Shown: positions 17,356 to 27,109, counted from the first letter of the stretch. The stretch is 64,000 bases of DNA from Pseudonocardia humida (GCF_023898865.1 NZ_JAGSOV010000015.1:62001-126000), one strand, 5' to 3'. Notes: a model not told the origin generated them from the sequence alone. Translations and numbers: made by a program.

Positions 17356-18965
17356 GGCGGCCGCCGTCCGCGCGCCAGGCCGCCCTGCGCTGGATCGCCG
17401 ACGACCCCGACCCCGCCACCCGCACCGAGCTGCAGGAGCTCCTCACCGCCGCGGTGGCCAGCTCGACGGCCGCCGCCGACCTGGCCGAGCGCATGTCCGG
17501 GCCGCTGGTGTTCGGCACCGCCGGGCTGCGGGGGCCGGTGCGGGCCGGGCCGTCGGGGATGAACGTGGCCGTCGTCCGGCGGGCGACGGCGGGGCTGGCC
17601 GCCTGGCTGGCCGGGCGCGACGAGCGCGGCACCGTCGTCGTCGGCCGCGACGCCCGGCACGGGTCGGCCGAGTTCGCCGAGGCGGCCGCGGGCGTGCTGG
17701 CCGGAGCGGGCTTCGCGGTGCGGGTGCTGCCCGGGCCGTTGCCCACCCCCGTGCTGGCCTTCGCCGTGCGGGAGCTGGGGGCGGTGGCCGGGGTGCAGAT
17801 CACCGCCTCGCACAACCCGCCCGCCGACAACGGCTACAAGGTCTACCTGGCCGACGGCGCCCAGCTCGCCCCGCCGTCGGACCGCGAGATCGAGGCGGCC
17901 ATCGCGGCGGCACCCGGGGCGGCGGCCATCCCGATCGGCGACGACGTCGAGACGGTCGACGTCACCGAGCGGTACCTGCAGCGGGTGGCCCGCCTCCCCC
18001 GAGGTGCGGCCCGCGGGCTGCGCGTGGCGCTGACCCCGCTGCACGGCGTCGGCGGCGCGACGGCCGTCGAGGCGCTGCGCCGGGCCGGCTTCGACGACGT
18101 GCACGTCGTCGCCGAGCAGGCCGAGCCCGACCCCGCCTTCCCGACCGTCGGCTTCCCGAACCCGGAGGAGCCCGGTGCCACCGACGCGCTGCTGGCCCTG
18201 GCCGCCGAGGTGGGCGCCGACCTCGCCGTCGCGCTCGACCCGGACGCCGACCGCTGCGCGCTGGCCGTGCCGAGCGCGGCCGGGCGCTGGCGGATGCTGA
18301 CCGGCGACGAGACCGGCGCCCTGCTCGGCGACCACCTGCTGCGCGCGGGCGGGTACACCGACCCGCTGGTGGCCACCACCGTCGTCTCCGGGGAGATGCT
18401 GCGCAGCGTGGCCGAGGCGCACGGCGCCCGCTACGCCGAGACGCTGACCGGCTTCAAGTGGATCGTCCGCGGCGGCCCGGGCCTGGTGTACGGCTACGAG
18501 GAGGCGCTGGGCTACTGCGTCGACCCGGACACCGTCCGCGACAAGGACGGCATCGCCGCCGCCGTGCTCGCCTGCGACCTCGCCGCGGGCCTGGCCGCGC
18601 GGGGCCGCACGATCGACGACCGCCTCGACGAGCTCGCCCTCGCCCACGGTGTGCACCGCACGGAGGGCGTCTCGGTGCGGCTCGCCCCGGCCGCCCGCGA
18701 CGCCGCCGTCGAGCGGCTGCGGGCCGGGCCGCCGTCCGGGTGGGAGAGCAGCTTCCCCGCCCCGGACGTGCTGGTGCTGCGCCGGGAGCGCGAGCGGCTG
18801 GTGATCCGCCCGTCCGGCACGGAGCCGAAGCTGAAGGCGTACCTGCAGGTCGTCGAGCCGGTCACCGACGACGACCTGGCCTCCGCACGGGCCAGGGCCG
18901 CCGACCGGCTCGCCGAGCTGCGCGCCGCGGTCCCAGCCCTGCTCGACCCCCCGACCGGGCCCTAG
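17352..18965 (+). CDS. pmmB: Phosphomannomutase/phosphoglucomutase family enzyme (PmmB-like)
   Basis: 537-aa alpha-D-phosphohexomutase family protein with all four domains: phosphoserine loop [15 protein letters not shown], metal loop ALDPDADRC, sugar loop GYEEALGY, and phosphate-binding [13 protein letters not shown]. The length fits the Rv3308 group, close to phosphopentomutase/PGM2-like enzymes, so conversion of ribose-1-phosphate to ribose-5-phosphate is possible as well as hexose phosphates. The GTG at 17352 overlaps the deoD stop, implying coupling and a role in nucleoside salvage. Confidence 0.9.
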   Translation: MRRPPSARQAALRWIADDPDPATRTELQELLTAAVASSTAAADLAERMSGPLVFGTAGLRGPVRAGPSGMNVAVVRRATAGLAAWLAGRDERGTVVVGRDARHGSAEFAEAAAGVLAGAGFAVRVLPGPLPTPVLAFAVRELGAVAGVQITASHNPPADNGYKVYLADGAQLAPPSDREIEAAIAAAPGAAAIPIGDDVETVDVTERYLQRVARLPRGAARGLRVALTPLHGVGGATAVEALRRAGFDDVHVVAEQAEPDPAFPTVGFPNPEEPGATDALLALAAEVGADLAVALDPDADRCALAVPSAAGRWRMLTGDETGALLGDHLLRAGGYTDPLVATTVVSGEMLRSVAEAHGARYAETLTGFKWIVRGGPGLVYGYEEALGYCVDPDTVRDKDGIAAAVLACDLAAGLAARGRTIDDRLDELALAHGVHRTEGVSVRLAPAARDAAVERLRAGPPSGWESSFPAPDVLVLRRERERLVIRPSGTEPKLKAYLQVVEPVTDDDLASARARAADRLAELRAAVPALLDPPTGP

Positions 18966-19005
18966 CGGCCCCGCGCGACGACCGTCGAGGAAGGAGCCGG
19001 CCGCC

Positions 19006-19605
19006 ATGCCCCGCCCCCGCGTCCACGACGAGGCGCTGCGCGCCACGCTGCTCACCCGGGCCCGCGCCACCCTCTCCACGCACGGCTCGGCGGCGCTGAG
19101 CCTGCGCACGCTGGCCGCCGAGTGCGGCACCTCGACGACCGCGGTCTACTCGCTGTTCGGCGGCAAGCGCGGGCTGCTGACCGCACTGTTCGACGACGCG
19201 TTCCGGCAGCTCGGGCGGCACCTGGCCGCCGTCCGGCCCGGCGGCGACAGCGTGGAGGACCTGGTCCGGCTGGCCGCCGCGTACCGGGAGGGCGCGCTGG
19301 CCGACCCGCACCTGTTCGCGGTGATGTTCGAGAGCGCGACGGTGCTGCCCGCCTCGGCCGAGGCCCGCACCGCGACCGGCACCGCGCTCGGCCCGCTGCG
19401 GGAGTTCGTCGGGCGGGCGGTCGAGCAGCGGGCGCTCCGCGCCGACACCGACCCGGTCGCGGCGTCGGTGACGCTGTGGGCGACCGTGCACGGCTGGGTC
19501 GCCCTGCAGCTGCGGGGGTTCCTGCCGCCCGGTGCGGACGCGCTGTTCGAGAAGGCCCTGCGCGCCGTCGTCGACGCCTGGCGCCCCGCAGCCCCGCAGC
19601 CCTGA
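19006..19605 (+). CDS. TetR family transcriptional regulator
   Basis: 199-aa TetR regulator. The N-terminal DNA-binding region (about 8-55) reads LLTRARATLSTHGSAALSLR followed by LAAECGTSTTAVYSLFGGKRGLL, a standard TetR helix-turn-helix. The C-terminal ligand/dimer domain contains the W-x-x-x-HG signature (LWATVHGWVALQLRGF) of the WHG/TetR_C_33 type. An AAGGAG site precedes the ATG. It follows pmmB by 40 nt and faces upp; the target is unknown. Confidence 0.9.
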   Translation: MPRPRVHDEALRATLLTRARATLSTHGSAALSLRTLAAECGTSTTAVYSLFGGKRGLLTALFDDAFRQLGRHLAAVRPGGDSVEDLVRLAAAYREGALADPHLFAVMFESATVLPASAEARTATGTALGPLREFVGRAVEQRALRADTDPVAASVTLWATVHGWVALQLRGFLPPGADALFEKALRAVVDAWRPAAPQP

Positions 19606-19650
19606 ACCTCTCCCCCGCTCCCACCCCCGCCCCCGCCCCCGAGGTTCAGG
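19601..19650. terminator. Convergent terminator between tetR and upp
   Basis: CCTGAACCTC (19601-19610) pairs exactly with GAGGTTCAGG (19641-19650) around a C-rich 30-nt loop. Confidence 0.5.
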
Positions 19651-19664
19651 ACCAGGGGGTGGGG

Positions 19665-20288
19665 CTACACCGCGCCGAACTGGCGGTCGCCCGCGTCGCC
19701 GAGCCCGGGGACGATGAACGCGGAGTCGTTGAGCCGCTCGTCGACGCTGGCCGTCACCACCCGCACCGGCAGCCCGGTCTCGCGCAGGTGCGCGATGCCC
19801 TCCGGGGCGGCCAGCACGCAGATCGCCGTGACGTCGGTGGCGCCGCGCTCGGTCAGCAGCCCGATGGCGTGCGCCATCGAGCCGCCGGTGGCCAGCATCG
19901 GGTCGAGCACGAAGACCGGCCGACCGGCCAGCGACTCGGGCAGCGACTCCATGTACGGCTTGGGCTGGTGGGTCTGCTCGTCGCGGGCGAGCCCGACGAA
20001 GCCCATCTGGGCCTCGGGCATCAGCCCGAACGCGGCGTCGGCCATGCCCAGCCCGGCCCGCAGCACCGGCACCAGCAGCGGCGGGCTGGCCAGCCGGTAG
20101 CCGATCGTGCGGGCGACCGGCGTGTGCAGGGGCGAGGTGGCCACCGGGGCGTCGCGGGTCGCCTCGTAGATCAGCATGAGGGTGAGGTCGTCGAGCGCGT
20201 CGCGGAAGGCCGCGTTGTCCGTGCGGGCGTCGCGCATCGTCGACAGGCGGGCCTTGGCCAGGGGGTGGTCGACGACCAGGACGTCCAT
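19665..20288 (-). CDS. upp: Uracil phosphoribosyltransferase
   Basis: 207-aa UPRTase converting uracil and PRPP to UMP, normal length. It shows the N-terminal HPL...L..MRD region, [14 protein letters not shown], and the PRPP loop [12 protein letters not shown], and ends with the uracil-binding [15 protein letters not shown]. It has its own promoter: TAGCCT lies 7 nt before the ATG. It is equivalent to Rv3309c and completes pyrimidine base recovery with deoA and cdd further along. Confidence 0.95.
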   Translation of the reverse strand: MDVLVVDHPLAKARLSTMRDARTDNAAFRDALDDLTLMLIYEATRDAPVATSPLHTPVARTIGYRLASPPLLVPVLRAGLGMADAAFGLMPEAQMGFVGLARDEQTHQPKPYMESLPESLAGRPVFVLDPMLATGGSMAHAIGLLTERGATDVTAICVLAAPEGIAHLRETGLPVRVVTASVDERLNDSAFIVPGLGDAGDRQFGAV

Positions 20289-20295
20289 GCCGCAG

Positions 20296-20301
20296 AGGCT
20301 A
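20296..20301 (-). promoter_or_regulatory. Candidate -10 hexamer of a leaderless upp transcript
   Basis: TAGCCT on the minus strand ends 7 nt before the upp ATG. Confidence 0.45.
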
Positions 20302-20368
20302 GGCGCTCCCCCTCCAGCCCGCCCACACCCGCCACGACCCCGCTCCCGCGTGTCCGGGCGGCGCGGGG

Positions 20369-21280
20369 TCAGCGGGCGGCGCGCAGGAAGTCGACGACGG
20401 CGGCGGCGAGCACCGGGCCGGCGTCCTCCTGGAGGAAGTGCCCGGCGCCGGTGATCGTCGGGTGGTCCCGCCCGGCCGCTCCCGGCAGCTCGGCGCGCAG
20501 CACCGGCGCCATGTGGGCGGTGATCGGGTCGCCGTCGCTGAACGCCACCAGCACCGGCAGGTCGAGCCCGCGCAGCCGGTCCCACGCCGCCCGGTTGGCG
20601 ACGGTCGCGGGATCGTCGGGGCGGGTCGGCACCAGGCCCGGCATCGCCCGCGGCCCGGCCTTGAACGGCTCCCCCGGGAACGGCGCGTCGTAGGCCGCCC
20701 GCACCCGCGGGGTGAACGGCGTGCGGCAGCCCGACTGCACGAGCCGTGCGACGTCGAGCTCGGCGGCCCCCTCCACGGCCCGCCGGAACCGCCACCACAC
20801 GTCGGGCATGTCGGTGTCGCCGGTCGGCAGGCCGGTATTGGACGCGACCACCGCAGCGAACCGCTCCGGGTGCTCGGCGACCAGCCGCAGCCCGATCAGC
20901 CCGCCCCAGTCCTGCCCGACGACCGCGGCGCCGCGCAGGTCGAGCACGTCGAACGCGAGCGAGCGCACCCACTCCACGTGGCGGGCGTAGCTGTGGTCGC
21001 CGGGTTCGGCCGGCTTGTCGGAGCGGCCGAAACCGACCAGGTCGGGCGCGATCGCCCGGAACCCGGCCGCGGCCAGCACCGGCATCATCGAGCGGTACAG
21101 GAAGGACCAGCTCGGCTCGCCGTGCAGCAGCAGCACCGGCGCTCCGTCGTCGGGGCCGTCGGCCACCCAGGCCATCCGCAGGGTGCCGCCGTCGGGGTCG
21201 GGGACGTCGGCGTAGTGCGGCTCGTACGGGAAGCCGGGCAGGTCGGCGAAGCGCTCGTCGGGGGTCCGCAGGGTGCGCAT
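20369..21280 (-). CDS. Haloalkane dehalogenase-like alpha/beta hydrolase
   Basis: 303-aa alpha/beta hydrolase of the haloalkane dehalogenase subfamily I pattern. It has HGEPSWSF at 53-60 (oxyanion/halide region), nucleophile D124 followed by halide-binding W125 in [11 protein letters not shown], tryptophans in the cap at 162-163, an acid at about D251 ([10 protein letters not shown]) and H281 (GAGHFLQED). Asp rather than Ser as nucleophile argues for dehalogenase (or epoxide hydrolase-like) chemistry. Substrate cannot be told from sequence. ATG 21280 gives the usual [19 protein letters not shown] start. Confidence 0.87.
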   Translation of the reverse strand: MRTLRTPDERFADLPGFPYEPHYADVPDPDGGTLRMAWVADGPDDGAPVLLLHGEPSWSFLYRSMMPVLAAAGFRAIAPDLVGFGRSDKPAEPGDHSYARHVEWVRSLAFDVLDLRGAAVVGQDWGGLIGLRLVAEHPERFAAVVASNTGLPTGDTDMPDVWWRFRRAVEGAAELDVARLVQSGCRTPFTPRVRAAYDAPFPGEPFKAGPRAMPGLVPTRPDDPATVANRAAWDRLRGLDLPVLVAFSDGDPITAHMAPVLRAELPGAAGRDHPTITGAGHFLQEDAGPVLAAAVVDFLRAAR

Positions 21281-21755
21281 ACCCGCATGATGCCGGGGAT
21301 CGGCGCCGCTGTTCGCCGTACCGGCCGTCCGTACGGTCGGGCCCTCGCACACGGCGGGCCGGCGCGGCGCCGCGACCCCGGTCGGGGCCAGGTCGGAGCG
21401 GTGGACCCGGCGCTGCGGGTGTGCGGGCGGCTGTGCGGCAAATGGTCGAACAACCATTGGGTGACGGATCGTGCGCCCGAACCGCCCGCCGGGATGCCGT
21501 ACGGGCCGCCGCGCGATGCTCCCGCCCCGGCGCCACGAGCCGCGGCGACGACGCTGTGCAGCGGCGCTACGCGGAGTGCCAGCCGGGACGCGCTGGCGAG
21601 CCGCGACCACCGGATCATGCGCTGAGGGTCCGGTCGTCAGCACCGGTGGTGATCATCGATGAGATTCACCTGGCCCGAACGGGTGGTCTGGCCGCCAGAT
21701 TGTCACGCCGAGCAGCCTCCCAGCGCTGTACTTAGGGAGAACAGGAGGTGATCCA
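21281..21755. other. 475-bp intergenic region
   Basis: No gene recognised between the divergent dehalogenase-like gene and the small ORF at 21756. It contains a short inverted repeat AATGGT (21442-21447) / ACCATT (21454-21459) that could be an operator. Confidence 0.5.
21743..21754 (+). promoter_or_regulatory. Exceptionally long Shine-Dalgarno sequence
   Basis: AGGAGGTGATCC is perfectly complementary over 12 nt to the conserved 3' end of 16S rRNA. Its AGGAGG core lies 7 nt before the GTG at 21756. Confidence 0.85.
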
Positions 21756-21992
21756 GTGCCGGAATCAACGAGCTCCGGCGACGCGACCTTGGTCGCGGCC
21801 GCGGAGAAACTCACGCAGTGCGACGGGTACGTCGTGCTCGCTGTCGATCCCCAGACCGGAGAGGTCGACGCGCACGGCCCCTACGACGGGCTGACCGCGA
21901 CCATCAAGGCCGATCGGTTGCGCCACGACTTCGACCGCGGCGGTCTCGAAGACGTCACGGTGGGTGTCGTCAGGCTGCACCACTCGGCCTAA
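21756..21992 (+). CDS. Small conserved-looking protein, function unknown
   Basis: 78-aa soluble protein. It has two short halves: ATLVAAAEKLTQCDGYVVLAV, then a D-rich turn, and HGPYDGLTATIKADRLRHDFDRGGLEDVTVGVVRLHH. It looks like a small mixed alpha/beta fold with one Cys. The start is fixed by a 12-nt perfect Shine-Dalgarno. No family recognised; the strong ribosome site suggests high expression. It is followed by the G/C homopolymer hairpin. Confidence 0.75.
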   Translation: MPESTSSGDATLVAAAEKLTQCDGYVVLAVDPQTGEVDAHGPYDGLTATIKADRLRHDFDRGGLEDVTVGVVRLHHSA

Positions 21993-22054
21993 CCCCGACC
22001 CTACTCAACCGCTCCCCCCAGAACCAGGCACAGCCGCCTCCTGGAGAGCCGGCC

Positions 22055-22095
22055 GGGGGGGGGGGGGGGGGGGGGGGCCCCCCCCCCCCCCCCCC
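22055..22095. repeat. Homopolymer hairpin: 23 G followed by 18 C
   Basis: An uninterrupted run of G (22055-22077) is followed directly by C (22078-22095). It may be a slippery tract or a consensus error. Its position 60 nt after the small gene would suit a terminator. Confidence 0.8.
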
Positions 22096-22177
22096 ACACC
22101 CCGGTCACCTGACGGATTCCCGCAGCGCGCGGTCTCCCTAGCGTCGTCGACGTCCGCGACGACCAGGAGGAGACGAC

Positions 22178-22759
22178 ATGAGCGAGAACCCGCTCCGCGT
22201 GATGGTGATCATCGGCAGCAACCGGGACGGCCGGTTCGGCCCGACCGTCGCCGACTGGTTCGTCGGCGAACTGGTCGGCCGCACCGACATGGAGGTCGAC
22301 GTCCTCGACGTCGCCGAGGCCGCTCTGCCCGACCGCCTCACCGCGTTCGGCGCCGCGCCACCGGACGAGGTCGCGGCCGTGTCACCCCGCGTCGCGGCCG
22401 CCGACGCCTTCGTCGTGGTGACGCCGGAGTACAACCACAGCTACCCGGCCCCGCTCAAGACCTTGATCGACTGGCACACGCCGCAGTGGCGGGCCAAGCC
22501 GGTCGCGTTCGTGTCCTACGGCGGGATGGCGGGCGGACTGCGCGCCGTCGAGCACCTGCGCGCGGTCTTCGCCGAGACGCACTCGGTCACCATCCGCGAC
22601 ACGGTCAGCTTCCACGGCGCCTGGGAGCGCTTCGGACCCGACCGCCGGCCGCTGGACGCCGAGGGCTGCCGGAGCGCCGCCAAGGCCATGCTCGACCAGC
22701 TGGCCTGGTGGGGTGAGGCCCTGCGGACCGCCCGCAGCGCCCGCCCGTACGCGGCGTGA
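22178..22759 (+). CDS. NADPH-dependent FMN reductase family protein
   Basis: 193-aa flavodoxin-fold reductase (FMN_red). It opens RVMVIIGSNRDGRFGPTVADWF (FMN phosphate loop), has VVTPEYNHSYPAPLKTLIDW (the isoalloxazine-binding PEYN motif) and FVSYGGMAGGLRAVEHLR. Relatives reduce quinones, azo dyes or chromate with NADPH. AGGAGGAG precedes the ATG. It lies 46 nt before the MFS gene, but the MFS gene has its own MerR-type promoter. Confidence 0.92.
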   Translation: MSENPLRVMVIIGSNRDGRFGPTVADWFVGELVGRTDMEVDVLDVAEAALPDRLTAFGAAPPDEVAAVSPRVAAADAFVVVTPEYNHSYPAPLKTLIDWHTPQWRAKPVAFVSYGGMAGGLRAVEHLRAVFAETHSVTIRDTVSFHGAWERFGPDRRPLDAEGCRSAAKAMLDQLAWWGEALRTARSARPYAA

Positions 22760-22767
22760 TGGCTGTC

Positions 22768-22798
22768 TTGACCTCAAGCCAGCTTCAGCTCCTAGCGT
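22768..22798 (+). promoter_or_regulatory. MerR/SoxR-type promoter with 19-bp spacer
   Basis: TTGACC (22768-22773) and TAGCGT (22793-22798) are separated by 19 bp. The spacer contains CTCAAGC-CA-GCTTCAG, a dyad with one mismatch. This elongated spacer with central dyad is the signature of promoters activated by MerR-family regulators. The MFS ATG is 7 nt after the -10. Confidence 0.65.
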
Positions 22799-22805
22799 CG
22801 GCGGC

Positions 22806-24167
22806 ATGGATGTGACGACTGCGCCGAGGACCACCGAACGCACCCGCTGGGCACCGATCGTCGCACTGGGGCTGGCCATGTTCGTGGTCACCGCGGAGAT
22901 GACCGTCACCGCGGTCACGCTCCCCGGGATGGCCGCCGACCTGGGCATCTCCCCCGCGACCACGGCCTGGGTGCTGCTCGGGTACGCGCTGCCGATGGCC
23001 GCGGTCGCCATCCCGGCCGGCCGGTGGGCCGACGGCGCGAGCGCCCGCGCGGCGCTCGTGGCGGCGATGGTGGGCGTCGGGGTGGCGAGCGTGCTGACCG
23101 CCGTCGCGCCGGCGTTCTGGGTGGTGGTCGTCGGGCGGCTGCTGCAGGGCCTGGCCGCGTCGCTGGTGATCGCGGTCTACATGCCGATCGTCATGGTCAG
23201 CGTGCGCCCGGAGCAGCGCGGCCGGGCCATCGGCTTCATCATCACGATCATGACCGTGGGCGGGGTCATCGGGGCGCCGCTGGGCGGGTTCGTGGCCGGG
23301 GCGCTCGACTGGCGCGGGGTCTTCCTGATGAAGCTGCCGCTGCTGGTCGCGGTGGCCTGGGTCGCCCTGCGCACCCTCCCCCGCGACGGCCGCGGCCTGC
23401 CCCGGCCCGGGCCGGGGCTGCTGGGCGAGGCGGCGCTGCTCGGCGGTGCGGTGTGCGCGCTGATGCTGGCCGTCGACTTCGTCGACGACGCGCCGCTCGT
23501 CGCGGGCGCGCTGGTCGTGGTGGGCGCGGTGACGGCGTGGGGCTGGACCCGGCTGCCCGGCTCGGCCCCGGTCGTCGCGATGATCCGCGGCCGGGTGTTC
23601 GGCCCGGTGCTGGTGGCGCTGCTGGCGGCCAGCTTCACCATCGGCCTGGTCGCCTTCCTGCTGCCGTTCTACGTCTCCGACGTCCTGCGCGGCAGCCCCG
23701 AGGTCACCGGCACGGTCCTGCTGTTCTTCGCCGGCGCCGTGGCCCCGGTGTCCCCGCTGGCCGGTGCGCTCTCCGACCGCTTCGGCACCCGCGTCGTGGC
23801 GGTCATCGGCAGCACCGTCACCCTCGTCGGCCTGGCCCTGATGCTGACCGTCGACGCCGACGCGGGCCCCGTCGGACTCGCCTGGCGCCTCGCGGTGCTC
23901 GGGATCGGCGCCGGGCTGTTCAACCCGGCGATCAACGCCGCCACCCTCGCCGCCGCCCCCACGGGCATGGAGGGCACCGCGGGCGGCATCGCCATGACCG
24001 CCCGCACGCTCGCGACCACCGTCGCCCCCGGCGTGGTGGCGCTGTGCTGGGCACTGGCCGGCGGGGGGCTGGCCGGGTTCCGGTCCGGGGTGCTGGTGCT
24101 CGGGGCCGTGATGGTGGTCGGGCTGGCCGCGCTGCTGGTGCCGACGGGACGACGGGTGAAGGCGTGA
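22806..24167 (+). CDS. MFS transporter (drug/metabolite efflux type)
   Basis: 453-aa major facilitator with 12-14 hydrophobic helices. The first-loop motif is visible as AIPAGRWADGASAR, a second as GRLLQGLAASLV, and an antiporter-type motif C as IGAPLGGFVAGALDWRGVF. This suggests proton-driven efflux of DHA1/DHA2 type. It is preceded by a MerR-type promoter and followed 61 nt on by a LAL regulator gene. Substrate unknown; the redox-type promoter and neighbouring FMN reductase hint at redox-active or toxic compounds (inference). Confidence 0.92.
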   Translation: MDVTTAPRTTERTRWAPIVALGLAMFVVTAEMTVTAVTLPGMAADLGISPATTAWVLLGYALPMAAVAIPAGRWADGASARAALVAAMVGVGVASVLTAVAPAFWVVVVGRLLQGLAASLVIAVYMPIVMVSVRPEQRGRAIGFIITIMTVGGVIGAPLGGFVAGALDWRGVFLMKLPLLVAVAWVALRTLPRDGRGLPRPGPGLLGEAALLGGAVCALMLAVDFVDDAPLVAGALVVVGAVTAWGWTRLPGSAPVVAMIRGRVFGPVLVALLAASFTIGLVAFLLPFYVSDVLRGSPEVTGTVLLFFAGAVAPVSPLAGALSDRFGTRVVAVIGSTVTLVGLALMLTVDADAGPVGLAWRLAVLGIGAGLFNPAINAATLAAAPTGMEGTAGGIAMTARTLATTVAPGVVALCWALAGGGLAGFRSGVLVLGAVMVVGLAALLVPTGRRVKA

Positions 24168-24228
24168 GCGGCGTCGCGCGCGGACCGGTCCGGAACGGGA
24201 GCCGCACCCCGCCGGGGAGGGGACGGCG

Positions 24229-27015
24229 ATGAGCCTGCGGGCCGTGGGGGCGGGGCCCGTCCTGTCGGGGCGGGCCGAGGAGATCACCGCCGTGCTGGGG
24301 CTGCTGGACGCCGCCCGGGCCGGCGCCGGCGCCGCGCTGGTGCTGACCGGCGAGGCCGGGATCGGCAAGTCGGCGCTGCTGGCGCGGGCGGCGGCCGCGG
24401 CGTCCGGCATGCGGGTGCTGGCCGGGATCGGGGTGCAGGCCGAGGCCGAGCTGCCCTTCGCCGGGCTGCACCTGCTGCTGCGCGGGGTGACCGACGCCGA
24501 GACCGCCGCACTGCCCCCGGCGCAGGCCGACGCCCTCGGCAAGGCGCTGGGCCGGGGTACGGCGGGGCAGCCGCCCGCCGACCGCTACCTGGTGGGCCTG
24601 GCGCTGCTCACGCTGCTGGCCGAGCTGGGCGACCGGCGGCCCGTGCTGTGCCTCGTCGACGACGTCCACTGGTTCGACCACGCGACCGTCGAGGTGCTGG
24701 CGTTCGTCGCGCGCCGGCTGGCCGCCGAGTCGGTGGCGATGCTGTTCGCCGCCCGCGACGACGGCGGCTTCCGCGCGCCGGGGCTGCCCGAGCTGGCCCT
24801 GCGCCGGCTGGACGACGACGCCGCCCGGTCGGTCCTGGGCGCGCACGCCGACGACCTCCCCCGCCACGTGCGCGACCTGCTGCTGCGCGAGGCGGCCGGC
24901 AACCCGCTGGCCCTCGTCGAGCTGGTCGCGGCGCACCGGGCCGGGCGGCTGACCGAGTACCCGTTCGGCCCGCCGGACGCCGGGCACGGCGGCACCCCGC
25001 CCAGCGGCGGACGGGTGGAGGCCGAGTTCGCCGCCCGTGTCGCCGCGATGCCGCGCGGAGCCCGGACGGTGCTGCTGGTCGCGGCGGCCGACGGCAGCTG
25101 CGACACCGGCCTCGTGCTGGCGGCCGCGGCCCGGTTGGGCGCGACGCTCGCCGACCTGGAGGTCGCCGAGCGGGCCGGGCTGATCGCCTTCACCTCCGGC
25201 TGCCTCGGGTTCCCGCACCCGCTGATCCGGGCGGCCGTCTACGCCCGGGAGACCCTCGCCGCGAAGCAGGCCGCGCACCGCGCCCTGGCCGAGACCATCG
25301 ACGAGGCCATCGACCCCGATCGCACGGCCTGGCACCGCGCCGCCGCGACGATCGGCCCCGACGAGCGGACCGCCGCCGCGCTGGAGGCCGCCGCGGAGCG
25401 CGCCCGCGACCGCGGCAGCCCCGAGTCGGCCGCGGCCGCCTACGAGCGGGCGGCCCGGTTGAGCGCCCGACCGCGGGACCGCGGCACCCGGCTGGCCGCG
25501 GCCGCGGCGGCCGCCGTCGACGCCGGCCGCTGCGACTGGGCCGCCGACCTCAGCCGCCGGGCCGCCGAGCACCTGCACGACCCGGTCTCCCGCGCCCGGC
25601 TCGCCCTGATCGACGCCGCGCTCGCCGACGCCGACAACCGCGCCGACCAGGCAGCCGAGCTGCTCTTCGAGCCCGCGCTGGCCGTGGCGGGCGCCGATCC
25701 GGTCCTGGCGGGCGACATGCTCGTCTGGATCGTGGAGGCCGCCTGGACCACCCGCGACGCCGCACCCGTACGACGGGTCGTACAGGCCGTGCGGGACCTC
25801 GGGCTCAGCCACGCCGAGCACGTCATCGCGCTGGCCGAGATCGTCTCCGGCCAGCTCGACGAGACCCACCGGCCGGCCCGCCCGCCCGACGCGCCGCCAC
25901 CGCTGGTGTGCCGGATCTCCGACGCGCCCCGGTCGCTGGCCAAGACGGCCCGCTGGAGCCTGGCGCTGGGCGACGACCGCCGCGCCCACGAGCTGGCCAC
26001 CGCCGCCGAGCGCGACGCCCGCAGCCGCGGCCAGCTCGGCGTGCTGCCCGACACGCTCGCGGTCCTGGCCGCCACCCGCTGGCACCTCGGCCTGCATCGC
26101 GACGCCGTCGCCGCGGCCACCGAGGGGCTGCGGATCGCCCGCGAGATCGGCCGGCCCAAGGCCGTCGGCGCGCTCTCCGACGTCCTCGCCCAGCTCGCGG
26201 CGGTGTCCGGCGACGAGGTGGGCTGCGAGGCGGCGCTGGTCGACGTGGCCGCCCACCGCCCCGCCACCGTCGCCCCGACGACCGCCGCCACCGCCCGCAG
26301 CCTGCTCGACCTGGGCGCCGGCCGGTTCGAGCAGGCCGCCGACCGCCTCGCCGGCCTGGTCGCCGCGGCGGCCCCCGAGGCCCGCGCCTGGCTGCCCGAC
26401 CTGGTGGAAGCGGCCGCCCGCGCGGGCCGCCCCGACCAGGCCCGCGCCGCCGCCGAGCGGTTCTCCCGCTGGGCCGCCTGCGTCGACCTGCCGTGGGCCC
26501 GCGCCGTCGCCCTGCGCTGCCGGGCCCTCGTCGCCGACGGGCCGGAGGCCGGGAGGCTGTTCGCCGAGGCCGTGGCGGTGCACCGCAGCGAGGCGGCCGG
26601 CACCGACCCGGCCGCCTCACCCACGGGCTCCCGCCCCTTCGAGCGCGCCCGCACCGAACTGCTGCACGGTGAGTGGCTGCGCCGGGCCCGCCTGCGCACC
26701 GCCGCCCGCGCGCCGCTGCGCTCGGCCTGCGAGACCTTCGACGACCTCGGCGCCACCCCGTGGGCCGCCCGCGCCCGCGCCGAGCTGCGAGCCACCGGCG
26801 AGAGCCGCGCCGAACCCCCACCCGACGGCCTCGGCGCCCTCACACCCCAGGAGCTGCAGGTCGTCCGGCTGGCGGCGGGTGGGCTGAGCAACCGCGAGAT
26901 CGGCGCGCAGCTGTTCCTGAGCCCGCGCACGGTGGCGTACCACCTGCACAAGGCCTTCCCGAAGCTCGGGGTGACCACACGATCGCAGCTGGCCCGGCTG
27001 GACCTGCCGGCCTGA
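24229..27015 (+). CDS. LuxR family regulator of the LAL (large ATP-binding) type
   Basis: 928-aa regulator. N-terminal STAND/AAA ATPase: Walker A GEAGIGKSALL near residue 41, Walker B LCLVDDVHWFD near 140. A long helical TPR-like middle section senses or binds partners, and a C-terminal LuxR helix-turn-helix runs about 865-925 (LTPQELQVVRLAAGGLSNREIGAQLFLSPRTV). These regulators often activate adjacent transport or secondary-metabolism genes; the MFS gene just upstream is the likely target. AGGGGAC precedes the ATG. Confidence 0.94.
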   Translation: MSLRAVGAGPVLSGRAEEITAVLGLLDAARAGAGAALVLTGEAGIGKSALLARAAAAASGMRVLAGIGVQAEAELPFAGLHLLLRGVTDAETAALPPAQADALGKALGRGTAGQPPADRYLVGLALLTLLAELGDRRPVLCLVDDVHWFDHATVEVLAFVARRLAAESVAMLFAARDDGGFRAPGLPELALRRLDDDAARSVLGAHADDLPRHVRDLLLREAAGNPLALVELVAAHRAGRLTEYPFGPPDAGHGGTPPSGGRVEAEFAARVAAMPRGARTVLLVAAADGSCDTGLVLAAAARLGATLADLEVAERAGLIAFTSGCLGFPHPLIRAAVYARETLAAKQAAHRALAETIDEAIDPDRTAWHRAAATIGPDERTAAALEAAAERARDRGSPESAAAAYERAARLSARPRDRGTRLAAAAAAAVDAGRCDWAADLSRRAAEHLHDPVSRARLALIDAALADADNRADQAAELLFEPALAVAGADPVLAGDMLVWIVEAAWTTRDAAPVRRVVQAVRDLGLSHAEHVIALAEIVSGQLDETHRPARPPDAPPPLVCRISDAPRSLAKTARWSLALGDDRRAHELATAAERDARSRGQLGVLPDTLAVLAATRWHLGLHRDAVAAATEGLRIAREIGRPKAVGALSDVLAQLAAVSGDEVGCEAALVDVAAHRPATVAPTTAATARSLLDLGAGRFEQAADRLAGLVAAAAPEARAWLPDLVEAAARAGRPDQARAAAERFSRWAACVDLPWARAVALRCRALVADGPEAGRLFAEAVAVHRSEAAGTDPAASPTGSRPFERARTELLHGEWLRRARLRTAARAPLRSACETFDDLGATPWAARARAELRATGESRAEPPPDGLGALTPQELQVVRLAAGGLSNREIGAQLFLSPRTVAYHLHKAFPKLGVTTRSQLARLDLPA

Positions 27016-27109
27016 GATCTTCCTACCGCGTCGCAGCCCACGACTCGCGACGCCGGTGGGATCCCTGCTGGGATTTTCCGTTCGGGCCCGCGCTCCATGA
27101 CACATGCAT

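Noticed and set aside
22055..22095. Homopolymer tract as a phase-variable coding switch
   Set aside because: It lies between genes, about 80 nt before the FMN reductase start, and outside any reading frame; an artefact or terminator is more likely.
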